Below, piece by piece: positions 18,170 through 26,780 of a DNA stretch of 64,000 nt. This stretch comes from VAZQ01 sp963744275 (lineage in GTDB: Bacteria; Pseudomonadota; Alphaproteobacteria; Rhizobiales; Xanthobacteraceae): NCBI GenBank assembly GCA_963744275.1, contig CAVUSX010000017.1, forward strand, positions 274,048 to 338,047, read 5' to 3'. The notes beneath the pieces are model-generated. The model ran no database searches. It worked only from the letters and a program-made list of their open reading frames with translations, and had not been told where the DNA came from. A program made the translations under genes and the position numbers. How positions within the stretch are numbered: position 1 is the stretch's first letter; every line of letters starts with the position of its first letter.

Positions 18170-18664
18170 CTATCGCCCCGGCCTCGCCGCCGAGATGGGC
18201 GAGGATGCCATGGCGGGACCGTAAAGGATTTCCGGCACCAGCCAGGCCGGCCGCGGCTCGGTGGTGCTGATTGGCGTTGCGGTATCGGGCGACGCGTTTG
18301 TGGCTTGCGCCGGCACCGAATTCGCCGGCTCCGGGGCCATCTGGATTCCCGCCCAGGCCACTGCCAGAGCCGTGACGGCGAGCGCCAGCCGTTCGGTGAC
18401 CCGGCGCGCGACCGAGCGGCGTCGATAGGGCGGCGCAGTCGGGCTGGCGGTGATGTCGGGCTCCTCGACCTCAAGCGACTCGGCCGCCGGCCTGGGCCAC
18501 ATGGGAATGATTTGCCTTTCGGAGTCGGATTGCAGCGTGATATCGCCGGCCCTCACATCGTCGCGGTCGTCTGCCCGATCGAGATCGGGATTGAGCAGCA
18601 CCGTGTTGATCCAATCGGAATTCACCTTGCTGATCAAATCGGAGGTAGCGTAGTCCGCCTTCAT
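18170..18664 (-). CDS. hypothetical protein with one membrane segment
   Basis: 164 residues from the ATG at 18664, which has GGAGGAC upstream. It starts MKADYATSDLISKVN and has an acidic N-terminal half rich in D, E, S and P. A single hydrophobic helix at about residues 88-106 (LALAVTALAVAWAGI) follows a run of arginines (YRRRSVARR). The C-terminal tail is rich in P, A and T. The arginine stretch before the helix predicts an N-in, single-pass protein with the tail outside. I do not recognise a family. Confidence 0.6.
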   Translation of the reverse strand: MKADYATSDLISKVNSDWINTVLLNPDLDRADDRDDVRAGDITLQSDSERQIIPMWPRPAAESLEVEEPDITASPTAPPYRRRSVARRVTERLALAVTALAVAWAGIQMAPEPANSVPAQATNASPDTATPISTTEPRPAWLVPEILYGPAMASSPISAARPGR

Positions 18665-18994
18665 GGATGTCCTCCGCTCGCTTGATATGCTCGAGACCAA
18701 AGGATCAAATTGGGGTGAAAAAACGATCGCGCGGCTCGGGTCTAATGCCGAGGGACGGTGATACCATCTTCCGCCCTTGTCATTGCCGGGCTTGTCCCGG
18801 CAATCTCGGCAAGGAATGCACGACGGCTAGAACTCGTTCCGGTCGCGTGGACGCACAATCTCTCGGTTGTCATGCCCGGCCTTGTGCCGGGCACCCACGT
18901 CTTTCGCGCAACCAAGCAAGGCGCGGGGGCGGCCATGACGAACTGGGCGCTTCCATGTGATCGGAACATGCTCTAGCTCACGCAGGAGCATCGA
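18665..18994. other. 330-base gap holding intergenic repeats only
   Basis: Between the hypothetical gene and the beta-lactamase there is no plausible gene on either strand. The first 110 bases are unremarkable. The rest is taken up by the R4-type repeats described separately, ending about 20 bases before the beta-lactamase start. Any promoter of the beta-lactamase must lie in or beside the repeat. Confidence 0.6.
18777..18973. repeat. intergenic repeat pair, family R4; long copy matches the right window edge
   Basis: Two units lie side by side. 18779-18820 holds CATTGCCGGGCTTG with an inverted partner CCCGGCAATC. The unit from about 18831 (GAACTCGTTCCGGTCGCG) to 18973 (GATCGGAACATGC) has an inner pair TGTCATGCCCGG/CGGCCATGACG. 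The longer unit recurs in the opposite orientation at 63885-64000. Confidence 0.75.
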
Positions 18995-19891
18995 ATGATT
19001 ACCCGGCGTCGATTTACTCACGGTGCTTGCCTGGCGGCGGTCGGGTGCGGTTTCGCGCAAGCGTCGCGCTTCGCCCTGGCCGCCGGCGGCTTCTCCGACG
19101 CGCTTGCAACCGACCTCGTCAAGATCGAGGGGGAAAGCGGCGGGCGTCTCGGGGTTGCGGTGCTGGATACGCTCACCGGCGCGCGATCCATGCATCGGGC
19201 CGACGAGCGCTTCCCCATGTGCAGCACCTTCAAGCTCTTGGCGGCCGGCGCCATCCTGGCGCGCGTCGATGCCGGCAAGGAAAATCTAAATCGGCGCATT
19301 CGTTTCCAGGCCCGCGACCTCCTCGCGTATTCGCCCGTCACCAAGGACCGCACCGGCGGAGATGGCATGTCGCTCGCCGAGCTTTGCGAAGCGGCGCTCA
19401 CCATGAGCGACAACACGGCCGCGAACTTGCTGCTGGCGGCGCTGGACGGACCCGCGGGAGTGACCGCCTACGCGCGCTCGCTCGGGGATGCGGTGACGCG
19501 GCTCGACCGCATCGAGCCCGCTCTGAACGAGGCCGTGCCGGGCGATCCGCGCGATACCTCGTCGCCGTCTGCCATGGCGTCCAACCTGCATTCGCTCGTT
19601 CTCGGAAATGCCTTGTCCGCCATGTCGAAGGATCAGCTCGGCCGTTGGCTCATCGCCAACAAGACCGGCGACGCGCGCCTGCGGGCGGGGCTGCCGAGCG
19701 GATGGCGGGTGGGCGACAAGACCGGGTCGGGAGACAGCGGCTCGACCAACGACATCGGCATTCTGTGGCCGCCGCAACGCCCGCCGATCGTGATCGCGGT
19801 CTATCTCACGGAAACCCCCAGACCCGACGCGCAACGGAATGCGACCATAGCGTCGGTCGCGCGCGCGGTCGCGGCCGGGCTGGCGCGTTGA
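18995..19891 (+). CDS. bla: class A beta-lactamase with Tat-type signal
   Basis: 298 residues. All class A active-site motifs are present: MCSTFK (Ser70-x-x-Lys), MSDN (SDN loop), EPALNEA (Glu166 and Asn170 of the omega loop) and DKTGSG (KTG). PGDPRDTSSP is the usual segment after the omega loop. The N-terminus RRRFTHGACLAAVG is a twin-arginine signal, so it is probably exported folded. Cys69 is present, but position 238 is glycine, so the disulfide of KPC-type carbapenemases is absent. The start has AGGAG upstream. No ampR-like regulator is adjacent. It is likely a chromosomal, species-intrinsic enzyme. Confidence 0.92.
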   Translation: MITRRRFTHGACLAAVGCGFAQASRFALAAGGFSDALATDLVKIEGESGGRLGVAVLDTLTGARSMHRADERFPMCSTFKLLAAGAILARVDAGKENLNRRIRFQARDLLAYSPVTKDRTGGDGMSLAELCEAALTMSDNTAANLLLAALDGPAGVTAYARSLGDAVTRLDRIEPALNEAVPGDPRDTSSPSAMASNLHSLVLGNALSAMSKDQLGRWLIANKTGDARLRAGLPSGWRVGDKTGSGDSGSTNDIGILWPPQRPPIVIAVYLTETPRPDAQRNATIASVARAVAAGLAR

Positions 19892-19914
19892 AGCTCAGCC
19901 GGGCCGCCGACCGG

Positions 19915-20721
19915 TCAATCATTGCGAGCCCCAATATCGTCTATCAGCAGCCGCTCGGTTTCATCCTTCAGCGCGACGCCCGACAGCTCGCGCGCCCGCA
20001 TGGCGCGCATGAGCTGCATGATCTTGCGCGCCGCGCTCGCCGGATCGATGCCCTCCGGGCGGATGTTGGAGATGCAATTGCGGTTGGCGTCGGTGGTTTG
20101 CGGTCCGGGCTGCCAGGTCAGGTAGGCCCCCATGCTGTGCGGAGCGGAGAGGCCCGGCCGCTCGCCGATCAGGACCACCACCAGGCGGGCGCGCAAAATC
20201 TGCGCCACCGCGTCCCCGATGGCGACCCGGCCCTGGCGCACGAGCGTGAGCGGGGCGATGCGCCAGTCTTCCGTGCGCAGCTGCCGCAACAGCGCGGCCA
20301 GGAGCGGCGGGCCGTGGCGCTCGACCGCGCGCGCCGACAGACCCTCGGTGATGACCAGCGCCACATCGTGGCCGCCAGCCGCATGGTTCGCCAGCACCGC
20401 GGTGGCATCGGGGGCCAGCTGCCGGCCGAGGTCGGGACGCATCAGGTATTGGGTGCGGTCCTGCACAGCGCTGGAGACGGCGAGCAGCGGCCAACCCGCC
20501 GCGGCGAGATCGGCGGAGAGCCGCTCCTCGTCGAGCGGCGCATGCACGGCATCGCGGGCACGCGCATGGGCGAGCCGCAATTCCAGCATCGCGCCGGTGG
20601 CGAGCGATGCGCCGCTGCGTGTGAGACCGATGCGCGCCGCCGTGAGCCGGCGCAGGCCCTCCCAGACCGCGTCGTCCGCCGCGCCTGCCGCCGCGATCGT
20701 GGGCGGCCGAGGGTCTGCCAT
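19915..20721 (-). CDS. eutC: ethanolamine ammonia-lyase small subunit EutC
   Basis: 268 residues, normal for EutC. With EutB it forms the adenosylcobalamin-dependent enzyme that splits ethanolamine into acetaldehyde and ammonia. Motifs include ARIGLTRSGASLAT, DRTQYLMRPDLGRQL, LVITEGLSARAV, VLIGERPGLSAP and NRNCISNIRPEGI. The ATG at 20721 has GGAGAGG upstream. Normally it directly follows eutB; here a Bug gene on the other strand and a repeat (20923-22097) separate them, so eutC probably needs its own promoter or read-through. Confidence 0.92.
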   Translation of the reverse strand: MADPRPPTIAAAGAADDAVWEGLRRLTAARIGLTRSGASLATGAMLELRLAHARARDAVHAPLDEERLSADLAAAGWPLLAVSSAVQDRTQYLMRPDLGRQLAPDATAVLANHAAGGHDVALVITEGLSARAVERHGPPLLAALLRQLRTEDWRIAPLTLVRQGRVAIGDAVAQILRARLVVVLIGERPGLSAPHSMGAYLTWQPGPQTTDANRNCISNIRPEGIDPASAARKIMQLMRAMRARELSGVALKDETERLLIDDIGARND

Positions 20722-20922
20722 GTCGGCCTCTCCGAAAACCAATCCTTCGCGACCAGTAGTCGCTTTGTGAACCTGTCGGCAAGCGCGATCATGGCCCAAA
20801 GAAAGTCGACCGCGCCGGCCCTCGTCCGCCGGCGGTGCATGTCGGCGGGAGCGGCGAAAAGCCGCTCGCGACGCGTGCACCACGCTGGTAGTCTGCTCCC
20901 CGCAGGTATCCGGGAGGTCCGC

Positions 20923-21900
20923 ATGAAACTTCCACGCCGTCGATTTCTTCATCTGGCAGCGGGCGTCCTCGCGCTCCCGGTCGTGCCGCGGGTCGCGCTG
21001 GCGCAAGCCTATCCGGCGCGAGCCGTGCGCATCATCGTGCCGGTTGCTCCCGGCGGCGCGCTCGATATCACGGCGCGGCTGATCGCCCAGTGGCTCACGG
21101 AGCGGCTCGGGCAATCGTTCATCATCGAGAACCGGCCGGGCGCGAGCACCAATATCGGCATCGAGGCGGTCGCGCACGCCGCCCCCGACGGCTATACGTT
21201 GCTCCTCATCCCCGCATCCGTGACCGTCAATGCGACGCTGTTCGAGAAGCTCAACTTCAATTTCATCCGCGACATCGCGCCGGTCGCGAGCATCAGCCGC
21301 GTGCCGCTGGTGATGGAGGTCAATCTATCCGTTCCCGCCAAGACGGTTCCGGAGTTCATCGCCTATGCCAAGGCCAATCGCGGCAAGGTCACCATGGCGT
21401 CGGGCGGCACCGGCAGCACGTCCCATGTCGGCGGCGAGCTCTTCAAGATCATGACCGGCATCGAGATGCTGCACGTGCCGTATCGCGGCGGCGCGCCCGC
21501 GCTCGTCGATCTGCTCGGCGGACAGGTGCAGGTTATGTTCAGCCCGCTGCCGGAATCGATCGCGACGGTCAAAGCCGGCAAGGTGCGGGCGCTGGCGGTG
21601 ACCACGGCGACGCGCTCGGAGGCACTGCCCAACGTGCCGCCGGTTTCGGATTCGGTGCCGGGCTTCGAGGCCAGCACATGGCAAGGCATCGGCGCTCCCA
21701 CGGGCACGCCGGCCGAGATCATCGATCGGCTCAACAAGGAGATAAATGCCGCGCTCGCCGATCCGCAGATCAAGGCGCGGCTCGCCGACCTCGGCAGCAT
21801 CCCGGCCCCGATGTCGCCTGCCGAATTCGGGACCATGATCGTGGCGGAGACCGAGAAGTGGGGCAAGGTGGTCCGCACCGCCAATATCAAGCCGGAGTAG
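20923..21900 (+). CDS. Bug/TctC-family receptor between eutC and eutB
   Basis: 325 residues. A Tat-like signal peptide (RRRFLHLAAGVLALPVV...ALAQ) is followed by RAVRIIVPVAPGGALDITAR, IENRPGASTNIG, HVPYRGGAP and TGTPAEIIDRLNKEIN, all typical of the family. The ATG at 20923 has a GGGAGG site. It lies opposite to and inside what would otherwise be an eutB-eutC operon, with the R3 repeat directly behind it. This placement suggests later insertion, not a functional link with ethanolamine. Confidence 0.88.
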   Translation: MKLPRRRFLHLAAGVLALPVVPRVALAQAYPARAVRIIVPVAPGGALDITARLIAQWLTERLGQSFIIENRPGASTNIGIEAVAHAAPDGYTLLLIPASVTVNATLFEKLNFNFIRDIAPVASISRVPLVMEVNLSVPAKTVPEFIAYAKANRGKVTMASGGTGSTSHVGGELFKIMTGIEMLHVPYRGGAPALVDLLGGQVQVMFSPLPESIATVKAGKVRALAVTTATRSEALPNVPPVSDSVPGFEASTWQGIGAPTGTPAEIIDRLNKEINAALADPQIKARLADLGSIPAPMSPAEFGTMIVAETEKWGKVVRTANIKPE

Positions 21901-21929
21901 GGCAGGAGCAATCGCATACGATGAAACCA

Positions 21930-22097
21930 GTGCGCTCTCTGCCTTACCTCCCCCGCAAACCTGCAAGGGGGAGGTCGACCCGCAAAGCGGGTCGGGTGGG
22001 GGTCACGCAACAAACATTGAGTTCGTGGGAGGCGGGACCCCCACCCGGCGCCTTCGGCGCCACCCTCCCCCTTTCAGGGGGAGGGAAAACGCTGCGG
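21930..22097. repeat. intergenic repeat, family R3, inverted partner at 61735-61900
   Basis: It contains nested palindromes: CTCCCCCGC...GGGGGAGG, GACCCGC/GCGGGTC and GGCGCC/GGCGCC, plus CCCTCCCCC. Read on the other strand it aligns almost along its full length with 61735-61900, including the shared ends CCGCAG and GAGAGCGCAC. This is a widespread type of intergenic element in Hyphomicrobiales. Confidence 0.8.
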
Positions 22098-22145
22098 TGC
22101 GCCATCATATGCCTGAGATGATGTCGGGTGGACGGAGGTTGCTCC

Positions 22146-23524
22146 TTATCCAGCCGGCAGCAGCGCGCGGAAGCGGCTCGGCAGGCTTTGCGGGCGAATG
22201 CGGTTGGCGGCGTCCATGAGCCCTTGCCGCGCGAGCCAAGCCTCGAACTCCGGCGCCGGGCGGCGGCGCAGGAGCTCGCGCATGGCGAGCGCGTCGTGAA
22301 ACGACGTGCTCTGATAGCCCAGCATGATGTCGTCGGCGCCCGGCACCCCCATCACGAAGTTCACGCCGGCCGCGACCAGCAGCGTCAGCAGCGCGTCCAT
22401 GTCGTCCTGGTCCGCCTGCGCATGGTTGGTGTAGCAGACGTCGACCCCCATCGGCAGGCCCAGGAGCTTGCCGCAGCAATGATCCTCCAGGCCGGCCCGG
22501 ATGATCTGCTTGCCGTCGAACAGATATTCGGGCCCGATGAAACCCACCACGGAATTGACCAGCAAGGGTGAGAACGCGCGCGCCACCGCATAGGCGCGCG
22601 CCTCCAGGGTCTGCTGGTCGACGCCGTGATGCGCATTGGCCGAGAGTGCGCTGCCCTGTCCGGTCTCGAAATACATCACGTTGTGCCCGAGCGTGCCGCG
22701 CTCGAGCGAAAGCGCTGCCGCGCGCGCCTCGTGCAGCAAGGCGAGGTCGATCCCGAAGCTCGCATTGGCGGCTTGCGTGCCGGCGATCGATTGAAACACC
22801 AGATCGACCGGCGAGCCTCTGCGGATGAGATCGAGCGTGGTGGTGACATGGGCCAGCACGCAGCTTTGCGTGGGAATTTCGAGCTTGAGGCGGATGTCGT
22901 CGAGCATGCGCAAGAGCGCATCGGCGCGCTGCGGGCTGTCGGTCGCCGGATTGATGCCGATCACCGCATCGCCCGAGCCGAGCAACAGGCCATCCAATAT
23001 GCTGGCCGCGATGCCGCGCGGATCGTCGGTCGGATGATTGGGCTGCAGCCGCGCCGACAGGCGGCCCGGCAGCCCCAGCGTGTTGCGGAACGCGGTCACC
23101 ACGCTGCATTTCGCGGCCATCACCATGAGGTCCTGCAAGCGGCTGATCTTGGCGACCGCCGCCGCCATCTCCGGCGTCAGGCCCGGCGCCAAACGGCGAG
23201 CGCATCCGCCGTCGCCGCATCGGACAACAGCCAGTCGCGCAATCCGCCGACCGTGAGATGGGCGACCGGCGCCAAGGCCGCCGCATCGTGGGTATCGATG
23301 ATGAGGCGCGTGACCTCGTCGGTCTCGTAGGGGACCGTGGCGGTGGCGAGAAAGGTGGCGAGCGGCAGGTCGGCGAGCGCATATTGGGCGGCCACCCGCT
23401 CCTCGCCCGATTGCGCCGCGATGCCGGCCAGCACGTCGCCGCTGCGCAGCGGCGAGGCCTTGGCGAGCAGCGTCTTGAGATCGGGAAAGATGTAACGCTC
23501 GCTGCCGATCGTCGCGCGGTACAT
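22146..23524 (-). CDS. eutB: ethanolamine ammonia-lyase large subunit EutB (one frameshift)
   Basis: About 459 residues when joined, close to the usual 453-470. The first 111 residues (YETDEVTRLIIDTHD, APVAHLTVGGLRDWLLSD) are in one frame. The rest, from APGLTPEMAAAVAKI through GDAVIGINPATD and HNVMYFETGQGSALSANAHHG to GVDVCYTNHAQADQDD, is in another. Adding one T (minus strand) to the TTT at 23191-23193 joins them as AVLAPGLTPE. It holds the cobalamin- and ethanolamine-binding barrel. eutC lies 1.4 kb downstream. No microcompartment or eutA/eutH genes are in view. Confidence 0.9.
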
Positions 23525-23688
23525 GCGGCTTGGTCCTTCAGCTCGATCCGGCGGGCGGCATCATAGCATCATGTCGAACCGCCGGCAGGTTGCTGCGCCT
23601 TGCTGCCCCCCACCGAAACGTTCATTTTGACGCTCGACAGCGCAGGCGCTTCCGGTATGGATGGGATGAAGCATGGATGACATGAATT

Positions 23689-25338
23689 ATGGATGACGTG
23701 GTGGCAATCCGGAACGCGTCGGACACGCGACCGCGGCTCGATCTGCAGGAGCATCTGGCCGATCTCGAGGCCAAGGGCCTGCTCACGCGGATCGATCATC
23801 CGGTCGACAAGGACACCGAGCTGCATCCGCTGGTGCGCCTGCAATTCATCGGCGGCATTCCGGAGGCGCAGCGGAAGGCCTTCCTGTTCACCAATGTGGT
23901 GGATGGCAGCGGCCGGCGCTACGACATGCCGGTGGTGGTCGGGGCCATCGCGGCCTCGGCGGAGATCTATTCGCTCGGCATGCGGCGCGAGGTCGGCGAC
24001 ATCGGCGCCGCCTGGCTCGCCGCCATCGCCAATCCGATCCCGCCGGTGCGGGTCACCGCGCCGCCCTGCCAAGAGGTGGTCATCACCGGGGATGCGTTGC
24101 GGGCGCCGAACGGCGGCATGAAGCTCTTCCCGGTGCCGATCTCGACCCCCGGCTTCGATGCCGCCCCCTATCTGACCGCCACGCTCTGCATCACCAAGGA
24201 TCCGGAAACCGGCATCCAGAACATCGGCACCTACCGGGCGGCGCTCAAGGCCACCGACCGGCTGGTGGTCCGCATGGTGGCGCGCGCCGGCGGGGCCGGC
24301 GGCTTTCTGCACTGGCAGAAATACAAGGACCGCAAGGCGCCGATGCCGATCGCCATCGTGATCGGGGCGGCCCCGGTCGTGATGTTCACCGGCGCCCAGA
24401 AGCTCGCCACCGATCTCGACGAGATCGGCGTGGCGGGCGCGCTCGCCGGCCGCGCGGTGCCGATCGCCCGATGCGCCAGCATCGATATCGACGTTCCGGC
24501 CGCTTCCGAGATCGTCATCGAGGGGCTCATCGATACCGACAAGCTCGAGCCCGAGGCGCCGTTCGGCGAGAGCAACGGCTATGTGGCGCTCGAAGCCTTC
24601 AACATGCCCATGCGGGTGACCGCCATCACGCACCGGCGCCACCCGGTCTTCGCCTCCATCATCAGCCAGGTCACGCCGAGCGAATCGAGCCTGGTCAAGA
24701 AGGTGGCCTACGAGCCGCTCTATCTGGCGCATCTGCGCGATACGCTCTCGGTGCGCGGCGTGCGCCGCGTCATCCTGCACGAGCCGCTCACCAATCTGCG
24801 TCCGGTCATCTTCGTCCAGTTCGCGCCCGGCACCGTGCGCAGCGAGGTCTGGCGCGGCCTCAACGGCGCCGCCGCCTTTCAGGCGATCTTCGGCAAGCTT
24901 CTGATCGCCGTCAGCGAGGATATCGATCCGGCCAATCTGGATGCGGTGCTGTGGTCGATCGCCTATCGCTGCAATCCGATCGACGACGTGCAGATCGCGC
25001 CCTATCACGGCGGCGACCAGGGCTCGCAATATTCCAGCAGCGGACGCGCCTCCAAGCTCCTGATCGATGCCACCGCCAAGGGTCCGATGCCGCCGCTGGC
25101 GCTGCCGAAAAAGGAATTCATGGAGCGGGCGCAGGCCCTGTGGGCGAAGCTCGACCTGCCGCCGATCGCGCTCAAGGCCCCTTGGCACGGCTATCCGCTG
25201 GGCGATTGGATCGACCGCTGGGACACCTATGCGGAGCGCGCCGTGAGCGGAGCCTGGGAGGAGACCGGCAAGGAAACGCTCGCCCGCCAGCGCAGCGGCC
25301 TCAAGCCCGAAACCCCGGTGCGCAAGGTGGAGGGGTAG
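23689..25338 (+). CDS. UbiD-family (de)carboxylase, second copy
   Basis: 549 residues, only distantly like the UbiD at 14069. Motifs include TGIQNIGTYRAALK (prFMN arginine region), EAPFGESNGYVAL (EGxFGE-type catalytic loop), FASIISQVTPSESSLVKK, and DPANLDAVLWSIAYR near the C-terminus. QEVVITGDALRAP is typical of the non-ubiquinone UbiD clade. The start at 23689 is one of several clustered ATGs without a clear ribosome site. It is divergent from eutB, with an R-free gap of 160 bases. A molybdenum hydroxylase pair follows on the same strand. The substrate is likely an aromatic or heteroaromatic acid. Confidence 0.85.
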   Translation: MDDVVAIRNASDTRPRLDLQEHLADLEAKGLLTRIDHPVDKDTELHPLVRLQFIGGIPEAQRKAFLFTNVVDGSGRRYDMPVVVGAIAASAEIYSLGMRREVGDIGAAWLAAIANPIPPVRVTAPPCQEVVITGDALRAPNGGMKLFPVPISTPGFDAAPYLTATLCITKDPETGIQNIGTYRAALKATDRLVVRMVARAGGAGGFLHWQKYKDRKAPMPIAIVIGAAPVVMFTGAQKLATDLDEIGVAGALAGRAVPIARCASIDIDVPAASEIVIEGLIDTDKLEPEAPFGESNGYVALEAFNMPMRVTAITHRRHPVFASIISQVTPSESSLVKKVAYEPLYLAHLRDTLSVRGVRRVILHEPLTNLRPVIFVQFAPGTVRSEVWRGLNGAAAFQAIFGKLLIAVSEDIDPANLDAVLWSIAYRCNPIDDVQIAPYHGGDQGSQYSSSGRASKLLIDATAKGPMPPLALPKKEFMERAQALWAKLDLPPIALKAPWHGYPLGDWIDRWDTYAERAVSGAWEETGKETLARQRSGLKPETPVRKVEG

Positions 25339-25483
25339 GCGTGTGCCGACCGTGACACCCGTACGCGGGGCGGGCCCGGGCACGCCCCTACGAAACCGAG
25401 GTACGCCAACCCGTCACTTGCAATCGAAGCGACGATGAGCTAGAGCCTCGCCGCAGAGTTCGACCAAATCAGAGCCCATCAGC

Positions 25484-26358
25484 ATGAAGCCGGCGCCTTT
25501 CGCCTATCACGATCCCACCACCGTGGCTGAAGCGACCGAGCTCATCGGCCGGCTCGACAACGCGCTCGTGCTCGCGGGCGGGCAGTCGCTCATGCCCATG
25601 CTGAATTTCCGGGTGGTGACGCCCGATCACCTGATCGACATCAACCGCATCGAGCCGCTGTCCCATATCTCCATCGTCGGCCCGCTTGGTCGTTTCGGCG
25701 CCATGACGCGGCAGCGCGATCTCGAGTTCTCGGCCGACGTGAAGCGCCACTTCCCGATCATCCAGGAAGCGCTCCAGCATGTCGGCCACCGCCAGACCCG
25801 CAACCGCGGCACCTTCGGGGGCTCGCTCTGCCATCTCGATCCCTCGGCCGAGCTGGTCAATCTGGTGGCGCTGCATGACGGGGTGCTGCAGGCCACCAAC
25901 CGCGCCGGCACCCGGCCGATCGCGATGGCGGATTGGGTCACCGGCATCATGACCCATGCGATGGAGCCGGACGAGATGCTGGCCGGCATCGACCTCAAGA
26001 TCTGGCCGCAAGGCCATGGCTATGCGTTCGAGGAATTCGCCCGCCGCCACGGCGATTTCGCCATCGCGGCGGTCGGCTGCCTGATCGACCTTAAGGCCGA
26101 CGGCACCATCGCGCGGGCGGCGCTATGCGTGTCGGGCCTGGGACGGCGCCCGTGCGGGTCGCCGCGGCCGAGCGCCTGCTGGTGGGCCAGCTGCCCTCGC
26201 ACGAGGCGTTTCGGGCCGCCGCCGTGGAAGCGGAATCGCTCGAGGCCACCACCGACATCTACGTGAGCGCCGCCTATCGCAAGCATCTCGCCCGCATCCT
26301 GACCTATCGGGCGCTCGAGCGCGCGGTGGAGCGCGGCCGCGAGCGGAGGGCCGCATGA
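25484..26358 (+). CDS. molybdenum hydroxylase FAD subunit, CoxM/CutM type (one frameshift)
   Basis: About 291 residues when joined, normal for the medium subunit that carries FAD and passes electrons from the iron-sulfur subunit. FAD motifs are VLAGGQSLMPMLNFR and NRGTFGGSLCHLDPSAE. The C-terminal domain (TDIYVSAAYRKHLARILTYRAL) is in a second frame from about 26143. Adding one G to the GGG at 26140-26142 gives VSGLGTAPVRVAAAE. The stop overlaps an ATG (ATGA at 26355). The large subunit follows at 26781, but no 2Fe-2S subunit is found between them. Confidence 0.87.
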
Positions 26359-26504
26359 GCTTGACCGAATTCCTTGCAAGCAATCCGGACTTCAGCGGCA
26401 GGTGCGCGACCATCCGGCAACATCCCAGCACCGGCTATCGATCGTGGCATCGCGCTTGCGGCGCGGGTGCTGCGCGAGGCAAAGGAAGGGGAGCACCGAA
26501 ATGA
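26355..26504 (+). CDS. possible 49-residue coupled ORF
   Basis: The ORF starts in an ATGA overlap with the CoxM stop and ends in a second ATGA overlap with the next small gene, the layout expected for translational coupling. It reads MSLTEFLASNPDF... and ends rich in G, A and K. It has no cysteine pattern of a 2Fe-2S protein and no recognisable family. It might be a remnant of a degraded gene. Confidence 0.25.
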   Translation: MSLTEFLASNPDFSGRCATIRQHPSTGYRSWHRACGAGAARGKGRGAPK

Positions 26505-26668
26505 ATTCAAACTCCCGATTTATCGGTGTCGTCGGAACGATCATCGTAGTGCTCATCGGAATCGCGTTGTATCAGAAGATATCCAGATGCAGTGAGGAGG
26601 GCGGCAAGGCATGCTGCTTTGGACGCTTTTGCAATCCCGGAGCTGGCCAGACTACGAAGGGACCTTAA
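26501..26668 (+). CDS. small single-pass membrane protein, unknown function
   Basis: 55 residues with a good AAGGGGAG site upstream. MNSNSRFIG is followed by a hydrophobic helix (VVGTIIVVLIGIALY), a short polar stretch and four cysteines in about 18 residues (SRCSEEGGKACCFGRFCN). Base composition is less GC-rich than in the flanking subunit genes. It sits where a small iron-sulfur subunit is normally encoded but is far too short and has the wrong cysteine spacing. Not recognised. Confidence 0.45.
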   Translation: MNSNSRFIGVVGTIIVVLIGIALYQKISRCSEEGGKACCFGRFCNPGAGQTTKGP

Positions 26669-26780
26669 CGCTACCGAACTCAGTCTTGGGTCGATCAGCC
26701 GTAACAGAAAGTATGCTGAAACAGTGATTCAAAGGCATTAAGCGTGATTGAACGGGATCAAAACGACGAGGGCAACCCTG

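Noticed and set aside
18995..19891. Carbapenemase of the KPC/NMC type
   Set aside because: Cys69 is present, but the residue after KTGS is glycine, so the Cys69-Cys238 disulfide typical of those enzymes is absent.
21930..22097. Insertion sequence end or integron attC site
   Set aside because: No transposase or integrase gene, no target duplication, and the element recurs intact at 61735 as a free intergenic unit.
26355..26780. Missing 2Fe-2S subunit hidden by frameshifts
   Set aside because: I read all frames for the C-x4-C-x2-C and C-x2-C motifs and found none; the space is also too short.
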